Notes: generated by a model not told the origin, from the sequence alone. Counted from the stretch's first letter, positions 32,970-41,309 are shown. The stretch: 47,728 nt of DNA from Candidatus Effluviviaceae Genus V sp. (GCA_014728125.1 WJMD01000052.1:1-47728), one strand, 5' to 3'. Numbers and translations are program-made.

Positions 32970-35053
32970 CAGCCCTCCACTCCGCCCCCACGCCTCCCGG
33001 CGCCGCGCGGTCTCGCAAGGAACATCTCGACGGTCAGAAGCGCCAGCGCCAGATAGAGGAAAACGCGCCAGAGCTCGCGGCCTCGACGGGAAACAAGGAC
33101 GGCGTCGGCGACGGTTTCGTCGCCGGCGATCCATACCACCGGCAGTCCACCGAGCCTGTCTTCGAGCTCTCCCCTCTCGAGCGGCTCCAGCATCGACTCC
33201 TCGGGCGCCAAATTGACCGCTCCCATGGCGAGCGTTCTCTCGGGTGTCTCGACGGTATAGATGCCTGCCTCCCGGGTATCGTCGATGACAACCGAGGGTC
33301 GGGCACCGTCGGGTGTCCCCGCCGCGAAGGTCGCTCCCGACGGGGGCACGACGTCGATGCCGCCCGCGGGCGCCGCTGCGAGGCGCAGCTCGAGCGGCTC
33401 TCCCGCGACGCCCTGGCCGGTCCCGGGCGCCCCGCCCGACAGCCGCTCCGTCACGCGGTGCAGGAGCGGCACGATCAGTCCGCTGCGCGCAAGATCGCCC
33501 GCCTCAAGCTCGAGGCCGAAGAGCAACGTGGCGACGGTCCCGTCTCCCGTACTCGTGAACGTGAGGGCGGGGCCGATGCCGGGAAGCTCCAGCACGCTCT
33601 CCCCCGACGCGTCGGCTCGGAGTGCTCGCCGGACGACCACGTCCTCGATCAGGCGCCCGCCGGTGCTCAGCCCCTCGAGGAGGGGGTGTCCCCTGCCGGT
33701 CGGCGCCAGGCGCACACCCTGACGGCGCTCGACCGGCTCGACGAGCCGCACCCCGGACAGCTCCTCGAGCGCGCTGCCGCGCCACGCCCTCACGTCGGTC
33801 CTGCTTCCGAGGACGACGAGCACCCCGCCACCCGACGCCACGTGTCGACGGAGCCATCGCTCAGCCTCGGCGCCGGGGCGTCCGACGTCGGCCAGTACGA
33901 CGACCGGGAACCTTCCCTGCTCCTGGACCGCGACCTCGCCGACCGGAACCTCCACGGGGCGGAACCTCTCCGCCGTTCCCAGGGGGTCGAGCGCGCGCTC
34001 GACGTATCCGGCATCCTCGCCGGCACCCTCCGGACGCGCTACGAGCACCTCGATGGTGCGCGACGGGGGAACAACGAAGAAGCGGGCGTCGTCGTTCGGG
34101 AACACGTCGCGCTCGATGGCGACCCGCCCCGCATGCCAGTCGGACTCGCCGAGCGCGACCGTGAACCGTGCGGTCGCCCTGTCGCCGGCCTGGAGGTCCG
34201 CCCCGGTCTGACCGACCTGGACGCCGTCCACGAAGAGGCGGACAGGCAGCTCGAGCGGGCCTCGTCTCGTGGTGGTGATCTCGGCGGTCACGGCGTAGCG
34301 GCCGCGTGAGCCGCCGTAGATCCGCTCTGTACCGACCGAGAGAACGGCGTTGTTCCCGAGGGGTCCCTCGAGCGGCAGCACGTACACTCTAGGAGGCCAC
34401 ATCGCACCGTCGGTGCCGACATCCGGCAGCGACGGCTCTCCGGACCAGCCGGCGGCCGCGAGGTCGCCGACAAGATAGACCTCTCTGTTGAGGTTCCGGG
34501 CGTCGGCCAGATGCGCGAGCGCCTTCTCCACGGCACCCGTGTAATCCGTTGCCGCGTCGGCCGGAGCCCGCTCCACGAGCTCCTGAATGACCACATCGGG
34601 GCTCACGGTGCCATCGGGAACGAGAGAGGCCGCGGGTCCCGCAGCGCTGACGAGAAAGGCCTCGTCGCCCTCGTCCAGAAGCGCCACGATCTCCCGAACG
34701 CGCGCCGCGGCGGCGTCGAAGAGCACCGTTCCCGACGCCTCGCGGTCCATGCTGGCGCTCTCGTCCAACACGATGGCCACGCTCGTCCTCGCTCGCGCGT
34801 TGCCGGCCAGAGGACCCTCGAGCGTCGGCCGCGCCAGCGCCAACGCCACGAGGAGGATGATGAGGCTTCTGAGCACGAGCAGGAGGATCTGTCTGATGCG
34901 AACGCGGCGGATCCTCCGGCGCTCGAGTTCCTTGAGGAACCGAAGGGAGCTCCAGTCGACCGTCTCGACACGACGGCGGCTGATGAGATGGATGACGAGC
35001 GGCAGCAGCGCAGCCAGCGCAGCAAAGAGGAACGCCGCATTCAGGAACGTCAC
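32969..35053 (-). CDS. BatA-type membrane protein with von Willebrand factor A domain
   Basis: 694 residues. The N-terminal BatA/aerotolerance region starts F-L-N-A-A-F-L-F-A-A-L-A-A-L-L-P-L-V-I-H (TM1) and continues with V-D-W-S-S-L-R-F-L and a second TM (about 56-74). The VWA domain follows with MIDAS D-E-S-A-S (97-101), a metal-dependent adhesion site. Then come Ig-like strands, a GATase-like segment (F-P-V-V-V-L-A-D-V-G and H-V-A-S-G-G-G-V-L-V-V-L, about residues 375-415), and a C-terminal membrane helix (W-R-V-F-L-Y-L-A-L-A-L-L). GTG start at 35053. Paired with DUF58 and MoxR genes upstream, the classic trio in which the MoxR ATPase remodels VWA-containing partners. Mfd follows with a one-base overlap. 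Confidence 0.9.
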   Translation of the reverse strand: MTFLNAAFLFAALAALLPLVIHLISRRRVETVDWSSLRFLKELERRRIRRVRIRQILLLVLRSLIILLVALALARPTLEGPLAGNARARTSVAIVLDESASMDREASGTVLFDAAAARVREIVALLDEGDEAFLVSAAGPAASLVPDGTVSPDVVIQELVERAPADAATDYTGAVEKALAHLADARNLNREVYLVGDLAAAGWSGEPSLPDVGTDGAMWPPRVYVLPLEGPLGNNAVLSVGTERIYGGSRGRYAVTAEITTTRRGPLELPVRLFVDGVQVGQTGADLQAGDRATARFTVALGESDWHAGRVAIERDVFPNDDARFFVVPPSRTIEVLVARPEGAGEDAGYVERALDPLGTAERFRPVEVPVGEVAVQEQGRFPVVVLADVGRPGAEAERWLRRHVASGGGVLVVLGSRTDVRAWRGSALEELSGVRLVEPVERRQGVRLAPTGRGHPLLEGLSTGGRLIEDVVVRRALRADASGESVLELPGIGPALTFTSTGDGTVATLLFGLELEAGDLARSGLIVPLLHRVTERLSGGAPGTGQGVAGEPLELRLAAAPAGGIDVVPPSGATFAAGTPDGARPSVVIDDTREAGIYTVETPERTLAMGAVNLAPEESMLEPLERGELEDRLGGLPVVWIAGDETVADAVLVSRRGRELWRVFLYLALALLTVEMFLARPRGAGRRGGGVEG

Positions 35054-35110
35054 GTCGAACGAGCCTCCAACTCCAGTGATGCGGCCTCGGATCCGAGCCG
35101 GGTGCGCCGG

Positions 35111-36010
35111 CTAGCCCAGCCGCCTCCGCTTCTCCAGATACGAGAAGAGGGCGCGGTCGTACGGCGTCGAGGTCTTGACCGGCACGTAGTCGATCCTGCT
35201 CTCGGCGCACTCGCGCCGGAGCATCGCGCGCCAGTTCTCGACCGCGTCCATGTAGTCGCGGCGTATGGTGAACGGCTCCGTGGTCATCGCCTCGCCCGTC
35301 TCCATGTCGCGGAAGGTCGCGTCCATGGTGAAGCCGAAGTCGACCTCCCGCGGGTCGAGCACGTGGAAGACGATCACCTCGTGCTTCCGGTGCCGGAAGT
35401 GCTTGAGTCCCGGCAGCACGTCTCTCGGGTCGTCGAGCAGGTCGGAGATCAGGATGACGAGGCCGCGGCGCTTGATGCGCCTGGCGAGGTCGTTCAGAAC
35501 GAGACCGATGTCGGTGGCCGAGGACGGGCCGGCGCCGTCGAGCTCCGACAGGAGCAGGTGGAGCTGGGTCGCGCTCGACCGTGGCGGGATGAACCGGCGG
35601 ACGGCCTCGTCGAAGACGAGCAGCCCGGCGGAATCCTGCTGCTTCAGCATCAGGTAGATGAGGGCCGCCGCGAGATACCGTCCGTACTCGAGCTTCGATA
35701 TGTCGCCCGAGCCGTAGGCCATCGACGCGCTGGCGTCGAGCAGCACGTGGCCCCTGAGGTTCGTCTCCTCCTCGTATTCCTTGATATAGAAGCGGTCGGT
35801 CTTCCCGTAGACCTTCCAGTCGATGTGCTTCAGCGGGTCGCCCGGCATGTACTGACGGTGCTCGGCGAACTCCACGCTGAACCCCTTGTACGGGCTCTTG
35901 TGAAGACCCGTCACGAAGCCCTCCACGACCAGCCGCGCACGAAGCTCCATCGTCGAGAGCTTCGAGACGACCACGGGGTCGAGGAAACGTCTGTAGGACT
36001 CCTCGGGCAT
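35111..36010 (-). CDS. DUF58 domain protein
   Basis: A 299-residue cytoplasmic protein. The DUF58 signature F-A-E-H-R-Q-Y-M-P-G-D and H-I-D-W-K-V-Y-G-K-T-D (48-72) precedes Y-E-E-E-T-N-L-R, and a VWA-like MIDAS D-A-S-A-S (92-96) with a T-D-I-G loop near 165 and S-D-L-L-D-D near 190. It is soluble, lacking the N-terminal TM pair of some DUF58 proteins. It lies 11 bases after moxR and 57 before the batA-like gene; a 12-base palindrome (35086-35097) lies in the second gap. It is expected to be a MoxR partner; no enzymatic role is known. Confidence 0.93.
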   Translation of the reverse strand: MPEESYRRFLDPVVVSKLSTMELRARLVVEGFVTGLHKSPYKGFSVEFAEHRQYMPGDPLKHIDWKVYGKTDRFYIKEYEEETNLRGHVLLDASASMAYGSGDISKLEYGRYLAAALIYLMLKQQDSAGLLVFDEAVRRFIPPRSSATQLHLLLSELDGAGPSSATDIGLVLNDLARRIKRRGLVILISDLLDDPRDVLPGLKHFRHRKHEVIVFHVLDPREVDFGFTMDATFRDMETGEAMTTEPFTIRRDYMDAVENWRAMLRRECAESRIDYVPVKTSTPYDRALFSYLEKRRRLG

Positions 36011-36021
36011 TCAGGCCCCCG

Positions 36022-37026
36022 CTAGCGCGCCTCGGCGATCAGGCGCTCGACGATGTCGCTCGACGAGACGCCCTCGGCCTCGGCGTTGAAGTTCGTGACG
36101 ATCCGGTGCCTCAGGACCGGCAGCGCGACGTTCCGCACGTCCTCGGTCTCAGGGGCGTACCGCCCCTCGAGGACTGCCCGCGTCTTGGCCCCGAGAACGA
36201 GATACTGGGACGCCCGCGGGCCCGCTCCCCAACTGACCCAGTTCCGGACGTACTCCGGAGCCGACTCCTCGGGCCTCGTCATCCTGGCCAGGCCGACCGC
36301 GTACTCCAGCACATGATCGGGGACCGGCACGCGACGAACGAGCCCCTGCAGACGAATGATCTCGTCGGCGCCCAGGACCTTCTCGAGGTCCGGGGCGTAG
36401 GCGCTCGTCGTCGTCTCGACGATCTCCCGCTCCTCGGCCTCGCTCGGATATCCGACCGTGACCATGAACATGAAGCGGTCGAGCTGCGCCTCCGGGAGCG
36501 GGTACGTCCCCTCGAGCTCGATGGGGTTCTGTGTGGCGAGCACGAAGAACGGGAGCTCCAGCCGGTGCGTCGTCCCGCCGGCCGTGACCTCCTTCTCCTG
36601 CATTGCCTGCAGGAGCGCCGCCTGCGTCTTCGGAGGCGTCCTGTTGATCTCATCGGCCAGCACGACGTTCGCGAAGACGGGCCCCTGGATGAACTTGAAG
36701 CTCCGCGCGTGGGAGACCGGATCCTCCTCGATGATGTCGGTCCCCGTGATGTCCGACGGCATGAGGTCCGGCGTGAACTGGATGCGCTTGAAAGAGAGGT
36801 CGAGCACGTTCGCCAGCGTCGAGACCATGAGGGTCTTCGCGAGGCCGGGCACGCCGACCAGAAGACAGTGACCGTTGGCGAGGATGGCGATCAGGAGTTC
36901 CTCGATCACGCGGTCCTGCCCCACGATGACCTTGCGGATCTCCTGCTGGATCGCTGCCCTCGCCCTGGCCAGCGACTCGATGGCGGCCACGTCGCCGCTT
37001 CCGCCCCGGGTACCGTCATTCGTCAT
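36022..37026 (-). CDS. moxR: MoxR-family AAA+ ATPase
   Basis: 334 residues. V-I-V-G-Q-D (34-38), Walker A G-V-P-G-L-A-K-T (58-65), D-L-M-P-S-D-I-T-G, Walker B V-V-L-A-D-E-I-N-R (121-129), sensor 1 L-A-T-Q-N-P (163-168), E-G-T-Y-P-L-P-E-A-Q-L-D-R-F arginine-finger region and a C-terminal lid with G-A-G-P-R-A-S-Q. MoxR ATPases act as chaperones that activate or insert cofactors in VWA-partner complexes. ATG at 37026 with GGAGG four bases upstream. First gene of the operon; a candidate promoter at 37208-37236 would give a leader of about 175 bases with a strong G+C fold. Confidence 0.95.
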   Translation of the reverse strand: MTNDGTRGGSGDVAAIESLARARAAIQQEIRKVIVGQDRVIEELLIAILANGHCLLVGVPGLAKTLMVSTLANVLDLSFKRIQFTPDLMPSDITGTDIIEEDPVSHARSFKFIQGPVFANVVLADEINRTPPKTQAALLQAMQEKEVTAGGTTHRLELPFFVLATQNPIELEGTYPLPEAQLDRFMFMVTVGYPSEAEEREIVETTTSAYAPDLEKVLGADEIIRLQGLVRRVPVPDHVLEYAVGLARMTRPEESAPEYVRNWVSWGAGPRASQYLVLGAKTRAVLEGRYAPETEDVRNVALPVLRHRIVTNFNAEAEGVSSSDIVERLIAEAR

Positions 37027-37114
37027 GGGACCTCCAGATGCATCGGTCCGGTGGTGTTCGGTCGGCGCGGGGGGCAGCCCTCGGGCACCGACCGGTCGGG
37101 AAATAGACCTATCC

Positions 37115-37152
37115 GCCGCGCCGGGACCCCGCGAGGTCCCCTGCGCCGCGGC
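37115..37152 (-). promoter_or_regulatory. Folded leader of the moxR operon
   Basis: Inner stem GGGACC / GGTCCC (37123-37128 with 37135-37140) and outer stem GCCGCG / CGCGGC (37115-37120 with 37147-37152) form a two-tier hairpin in the predicted untranslated leader, about 90 bases before the moxR ATG. No U tract, so not an intrinsic terminator by itself. Confidence 0.4.
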
Positions 37153-37207
37153 TTCATGCGGCTGTCGCAAACGCCCGCGCCTCTATCGACACGGGCGACA
37201 CCGAGAC

Positions 37208-37236
37208 AGTTTAGCAGGGTGGCGCGCGGACGGCAA
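37208..37236 (-). promoter_or_regulatory. Candidate promoter of the moxR-to-pdxA operon
   Basis: Minus strand: -35 TTGCCG (37231-37236), 17-base spacer, -10 TAAACT (37208-37213). Each box matches 4 of 6 consensus bases; no better pair is seen in the divergent region. Confidence 0.48.
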
Positions 37237-37304
37237 GGAACGCGGCGACTCCCCACGGCCCGGCCCACCAGAGGCGTCGCATGCAATCACCCCGCCACCA
37301 TGTG

Positions 37305-37310
37305 TATACT
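37305..37310 (+). promoter_or_regulatory. Candidate -10 box for the M28 peptidase gene
   Basis: TATACT, placed so that transcription would begin near 37317 and give a very short leader with GGAGG at 37320-37324 before the GTG at 37330. The -35 region (TGCAAT) is poor. Confidence 0.32.
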
Positions 37311-37329
37311 GGGTCCCGTGGAGGTACCC

Positions 37330-40300
37330 GTGCTGCCCATGCTTCTGGCGATCATGATCGCTCTGCCGGCGCCCGGCGGCGCCCAGGCGCAGGCTCTGCC
37401 CGACGAGGCCCCGCTCGCCCATGTCCTCGGCCGTCACTCATCGACGGACAACGGTCCGACGGGCTTCCATGGAGCCGGCGCGTTGTCGCGGACCTTCCAC
37501 CCGACAACACTCGAACCCTCCGATCTCCGCCTGCCCGACGCGTCCACGCTCCAGGCCCTCGTCGACTCGACGAGCGAGGCGCGCATCCGGGAGACGATGG
37601 CGCGGCTCGAGCGCTTCGGGACCCGCTACGTCGTCACCGACTCGTGCCTTGCGTCGGCGCGCTGGATCGTTGAGCGTTTCGAAGCGATGGATGTCTACGA
37701 CGTCCGCGTCGACACGTTCCGTACCTGGACCTGGCAGGACTCCGTCGATGCGTGGAACGTGATCGCGGTCCGGCGCGGATCCACGCGGCCCGACGAACAC
37801 GTGATCCTCGGGGGACACTACGACTCCGTTTCGTTCGAGAGCCTCTCCGATCCCTGGGCGCCGGCACCCGGGGCCGACGACAACGCCTCGGGCGTGGCCG
37901 CGGTCCTCGAGGCCGCCCGAACGCTCGCCCGCTACGAGACCGAGCGCACGCTCGTCTTCGCGTGCTGGTCCGCAGAGGAGGAGGGGCTGTGGGGCAGCCG
38001 GGACTACGTCGCCCGCGCCGTCGACGAGAGCCTCGACATCGTCCTCTACCTGAACCTCGACGCCATCGGCTACAACGCTGTCGGCGACCCTGACGGCATC
38101 GTCTACGCGGACTCCGTCTCATACGCCGTCGCGGCGCTCGCCGCCGACATCGCGGCCGACCAGCTCGACCTCGACTACACGGCGGTCGAGCAGCCCATCG
38201 GGGCGAGCGACCAGAACAGCTTCGCCGAGCGCGGCTACCGCGTCCTCGACACGAGCAGCAACCCGCTCTACTCGCCGTATCACCACTCGGCGAACGACCT
38301 CCTGGAACACGTCGACACGGGGATCGTTCGGGAGATCACGGCCATCAACACGGCCGTCCTCGCGTCGGTCGCGTTCCTTGCCGGCCACAATGAGAACCTG
38401 CCGCCGGAGACCCGGCTCCACGCGACGTGCGCCGCCGTCCGCGAGACGGTCTGCACGTCGCCCACGTTCTCCTGGACCGGCGTCGACTTCGACGGCACTG
38501 TCAGCGGTTATGCGCTCGACGTCCTCTCGATCGGTCATCCGAACGGACGCACATCCGCAAGGGAGGAGATCCTCGGACCCGACGTATCAGAGGTGACGCT
38601 CTCGCTCGAACCCGGCAGCTACGTGTTCACGCTGGCCGCGATCGACGACGACGGTGGCCGGGACCCGTCCGCAGCCCGCCATCTCTTCACGGCCACGGAC
38701 GCCGTCGCACCCGAGGTCGTGATATCGACCGACTTCCTGCGCGACACTCTCGCCTTCACCGGACTCCCGGGGCGGCTGACCGACCCCGTGCCGGTCTTCG
38801 TCGGCGAGCGGCTGTCGCTCTCGGTGGCGGTCGACGCGTCCGCGTACTGCGGCTCTGCCGATCGGGCGGCCGTCTCTCTCATGCCGGGGACGCCGAACTC
38901 GTTCACCGAGACGCCCTTCGAGACCACTCTCCGCCCGACGGCCGCCGACACCGCGATCTACGTCGTCGCGCACGAACCGGGCTGTGACAGGAGCGCGGCG
39001 TGGATACCGCTCGACCCGGCGCCTGCGACGTTCGACCGCGGGATACTGCATGTCGATGACTGGATCGGTGGCGGAGTCGACGAGAGCGCCCACGACGGCT
39101 TCTACGCGCGCATCGTCGACGACGCGGAGGAGTGGGACCCGTACGAGCACATCGTCGAGGGATCGCCCACACTCCCCTCCAGAGAGATCATCGGTCGCTA
39201 CGGTACCGTGATCTGGACGCTCGCACGCGGCGGCGGGCTCATGCGACAGGCGCACGCGGGAGACGGATGGCGCCTCGCCGAGGGCTACGTCCGGGCCGGC
39301 GGGAACCTCGTCGTCGAGGGGCAGTCGGCGGCCGCGACGCTCTCCGGTCTCGAGCCGCTCGACCTGCTCTCGACCACGCCCCAAGGCTCCTTCCTTCGGA
39401 CCCGGGCAGGCGTCGAGAGCGTCGCGACGACGGGGAGCGCGGTCGCCCCTCCGGCCTACGGCTACGCCTTCCTGGGCGGCCTCCCCGCTGCGACCGGCCT
39501 GCCGCCGCTCCCGGTCGACACGCTCGGCACGTGGGCCGACGGCTACCAGAGCTTCGGCGGTCTCCCCTGGTGCGAGATCTACCGTCCCGGGCCCGAGACT
39601 GATCGACTGTATCTCTTCGACGCCTACCGCAACGACGCCTTCGACGAACGTCCGTGCGCGCTCCTGACACGCTCGACCGACGGCGCGGGCTCCGTCGTCA
39701 TCATGGGATTCCCGCTCTACTACATCAGAGAGGCGAACGCCCGCGAGGCCCTCGGGATGGTCATCGACGCGCTCGAGTCGTGGCAAGAGCCGTCGGAGCT
39801 CTCGTACTTCTCGCACGAAGCCACGACGGATTCCGTCGTTCTCGCGTGGTACCTCGACCCCGTCGAGGGACCGGCCTTCTGTCGACTTGAGCGAACCCTG
39901 GCGGGTCACGACTATCACACTGTCGCCGACTCCGTGACCCCGGACGAGACAGGCCGCTATCGCGTCGTCGATGCGCCGCCGCCCGGCTCGAGCCCCCGCT
40001 ACCGTCTGATCGTGACGGAGCGGTCGGGCGTCGTCGTGACGCACGGTCCCTGGGAGGTCCCCGTGCCGCTCCCCGCCCCCGACGACGGGCTCTCCATGTC
40101 GAGCGCCCTGCCGTCCCGCGGCGCGGTCGACTTCGACTACAGTGTCGGCGACGATCATCGATGGATCCGCCTGACCATCCACGACGTGGCGGGGAGACTC
40201 GTGTCCGTGGTCGAGGAAGGGCACCGGGACGCCGGCCGCTACGAGGCACAGTGGGACGGAAGGTCCGACGGCGGAACCCGCGCCGCGTCCGGCGTCTACT

Positions 40301-40359
40301 TCGCGCGCCTGGCCGTCGGGCGATCCTCGGTCACGTGCAAGCTCGTGCTGCTGAGATGA
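37330..40359 (+). CDS. Secreted M28-family zinc metallopeptidase with Ig-like C-terminal modules
   Basis: 1009 residues. Signal peptide 1-22 (L-L-A-I-M-I-A-L-P-A). The M28 catalytic domain (about 85-350) has all metal residues: G-G-H-Y-D-S-V (His163), G-A-D-D-N-A-S-G (Asp183), E-E-E-G-L-W-G-S (Glu217 catalytic, Glu218 ligand), L-N-L-D-A-I-G (Asp244), Y-H-H-S-A-N-D (His319). It is probably an aminopeptidase. After it: an FnIII-like module (W-T-G-V-D-F-D-G, about 382), a GATase-like region (about 560-790), and an FlgD-type Ig-like C-terminus (W-D-G-R-S-D-G-G-T-R-A-A-S-G-V-Y, then V-T-C-K-L-V-L-L-R). The GTG at 37330 has GGAGG five bases upstream; the ATG at 37300 lies before the -10 box and is less likely. 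Monocistronic on the plus strand. Confidence 0.92.
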   Translation: MLPMLLAIMIALPAPGGAQAQALPDEAPLAHVLGRHSSTDNGPTGFHGAGALSRTFHPTTLEPSDLRLPDASTLQALVDSTSEARIRETMARLERFGTRYVVTDSCLASARWIVERFEAMDVYDVRVDTFRTWTWQDSVDAWNVIAVRRGSTRPDEHVILGGHYDSVSFESLSDPWAPAPGADDNASGVAAVLEAARTLARYETERTLVFACWSAEEEGLWGSRDYVARAVDESLDIVLYLNLDAIGYNAVGDPDGIVYADSVSYAVAALAADIAADQLDLDYTAVEQPIGASDQNSFAERGYRVLDTSSNPLYSPYHHSANDLLEHVDTGIVREITAINTAVLASVAFLAGHNENLPPETRLHATCAAVRETVCTSPTFSWTGVDFDGTVSGYALDVLSIGHPNGRTSAREEILGPDVSEVTLSLEPGSYVFTLAAIDDDGGRDPSAARHLFTATDAVAPEVVISTDFLRDTLAFTGLPGRLTDPVPVFVGERLSLSVAVDASAYCGSADRAAVSLMPGTPNSFTETPFETTLRPTAADTAIYVVAHEPGCDRSAAWIPLDPAPATFDRGILHVDDWIGGGVDESAHDGFYARIVDDAEEWDPYEHIVEGSPTLPSREIIGRYGTVIWTLARGGGLMRQAHAGDGWRLAEGYVRAGGNLVVEGQSAAATLSGLEPLDLLSTTPQGSFLRTRAGVESVATTGSAVAPPAYGYAFLGGLPAATGLPPLPVDTLGTWADGYQSFGGLPWCEIYRPGPETDRLYLFDAYRNDAFDERPCALLTRSTDGAGSVVIMGFPLYYIREANAREALGMVIDALESWQEPSELSYFSHEATTDSVVLAWYLDPVEGPAFCRLERTLAGHDYHTVADSVTPDETGRYRVVDAPPPGSSPRYRLIVTERSGVVVTHGPWEVPVPLPAPDDGLSMSSALPSRGAVDFDYSVGDDHRWIRLTIHDVAGRLVSVVEEGHRDAGRYEAQWDGRSDGGTRAASGVYFARLAVGRSSVTCKLVLLR

Positions 40360-40401
40360 CCGTGCGCCGCCGGAACCGACACCGGGGGTGAGCGGGCCCG
40401 A

Positions 40402-40431
40402 TTGACGGCCGCGCGCGGCGGCTGGTATAGT
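40402..40431 (+). promoter_or_regulatory. Strong sigma70-type promoter for the DUF364/decarboxylase operon
   Basis: -35 TTGACG (40402-40407), 18-base spacer, -10 TATAGT (40426-40431) with extended -10 TGG. Predicted start about 40438, leaving a leader of about 70 bases. Confidence 0.85.
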
Positions 40432-40440
40432 CGCACGAAG

Positions 40441-40487
40441 GCCCGCGCGGACGCTGTCCCGACCGACGACCGGGAACCTGCGCGGGC
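40441..40487 (+). promoter_or_regulatory. Structured 5' leader hairpin
   Basis: Outer stem GCCCGCGC / GCGCGGGC (40441-40448 with 40480-40487), asymmetric internal loop, inner stem TCCCG / CGGGA (40457-40461 with 40471-40475) with a 9-base loop. It fills almost the whole predicted leader, and the ribosome site AGAGGAGG (40497-40504) starts ten bases later. I recognise no known riboswitch class. Confidence 0.5.
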
Positions 40488-40508
40488 TGTGTGTTCAGAG
40501 GAGGACGC

Positions 40509-41309
40509 GTGGACTGCCTGAAGGAGCTCAGGGAGATCGGGATCAGGAAGAGCCGCGACTACCCCGACGAGGCCTTCCGGGTCAGGGGCCTGTGGCGGAC
40601 CGAGCTGCTCTTTCGCCCGAACCCGGGCGAGCGGACGTTCAACTACACGTATCTCCTCGTCCAGACGGTCGGCGAGGGTGCCTGCTACTGCTCGAGGATC
40701 CCTCCGCTCGAGGAGGGGCAGGAGCTTCTCGGCAAGGACGCCCGCGAGGTCTCGACCCGCTATCGCTGCTTCGACGTGGCGACGACCGACGCCATGTTCT
40801 CGGCCTTCGAGAAGCACCCCGATGAGACGAAGACGATGACCGGCTCGTCGGCCGAGAAGGCGATATGGCGAAGCCGGATCGTCGTCGAGGAGGTCCTCCG
40901 CCTGCTGGAGGCGGACGACGCGAGCCGAGTCGTGAACGTCGGCGTCATCGGCAACATCATCAGGAACCTGAAGGACCGCGGACTCGACGTGGTCGGGACG
41001 GACGGGGATCCGAAGCTGGTCGGCTGCGAGATCGACGGGGTCCCCATCCTCGGAATGGAGCGCACGCTCGAGTTTGTCGAGGAGTACGACGTCGCCGTCA
41101 TGACGGGAATGGTCATCTCCACGGAGACGATGCAGGACATATTCGATGCGGCGAGACGCGGCGGCACGAGACTGGTGATGTTCTGCGAGACGGGCGCCAA
41201 CCTGTGCGAGGAGTACGTCAAGCTCGGCGTCGACACGGCGATCGCGGAGCCCTTCCCCTTCTACATCTTCGGGGGCACGACGCGGATCGACATCTACAGA
41301 AAGGCCTGA
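40509..41309 (+). CDS. DUF364 (DUF4213-like N-terminus) Rossmann-like protein
   Basis: A 266-residue cytoplasmic protein. The GTG at 40509 has GAGGAGG four bases upstream. The N-terminal half (about 1-125) has V-G-E-G-A-C-Y-C-S-R-I and a helix with T-T-D-A-M-F-S-A that fits the DUF4213 enolase-N-like pattern. The C-terminal half has V-V-N-V-G-V-I-G-N-I-I-R-N-L (about 135-148), V-V-G-T-D-G-D-P, Y-D-V-A-V-M-T-G-M-V-I-S-T-E-T-M and L-V-M-F-C-E-T-G-A, matching the Rossmann-like DUF364 ('putative heavy-metal chelation') pattern. No reaction is known for the family. First gene of a three-gene operon with a PLP decarboxylase, which suggests small-molecule biosynthesis. Several Cys residues may matter for metal. 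Assignment is from motif memory only. Confidence 0.62.
   Translation: MDCLKELREIGIRKSRDYPDEAFRVRGLWRTELLFRPNPGERTFNYTYLLVQTVGEGACYCSRIPPLEEGQELLGKDAREVSTRYRCFDVATTDAMFSAFEKHPDETKTMTGSSAEKAIWRSRIVVEEVLRLLEADDASRVVNVGVIGNIIRNLKDRGLDVVGTDGDPKLVGCEIDGVPILGMERTLEFVEEYDVAVMTGMVISTETMQDIFDAARRGGTRLVMFCETGANLCEEYVKLGVDTAIAEPFPFYIFGGTTRIDIYRKA

Larger units (their letters stand above)
37027..37329. other. Divergent regulatory region between moxR and the M28 peptidase gene
   Basis: 303 bases without a gene. Seen: a 12-base palindrome CCGACCGGTCGG (37088-37099), a folded leader (37115-37152), the moxR promoter and a -10 for the M28 gene. Frames continue into it from both sides, but the start evidence (ribosome sites at 37026 and 37330) leaves it non-coding. 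Confidence 0.65.

Noticed and set aside
30696-33056. Plus-strand frame of 786 codons over mfd
   Set aside because: Antisense to the conserved helicase motifs of Mfd and without recognisable domains.
32970-33134. N-terminal extension of Mfd by 55 codons
   Set aside because: The extension is Arg-rich, overlaps the end of the batA-like gene, and a ribosome site sits right before the ATG at 32969.
36106-37329. Extension of the M28 gene into moxR
   Set aside because: The upstream part is antisense to moxR; the signal peptide and GGAGG place the start at 37330.
38587-40224. Minus-strand frame of 545 codons inside the M28 peptidase gene
   Set aside because: Antisense to a gene with complete zinc-ligand motifs and no family resemblance of its own.
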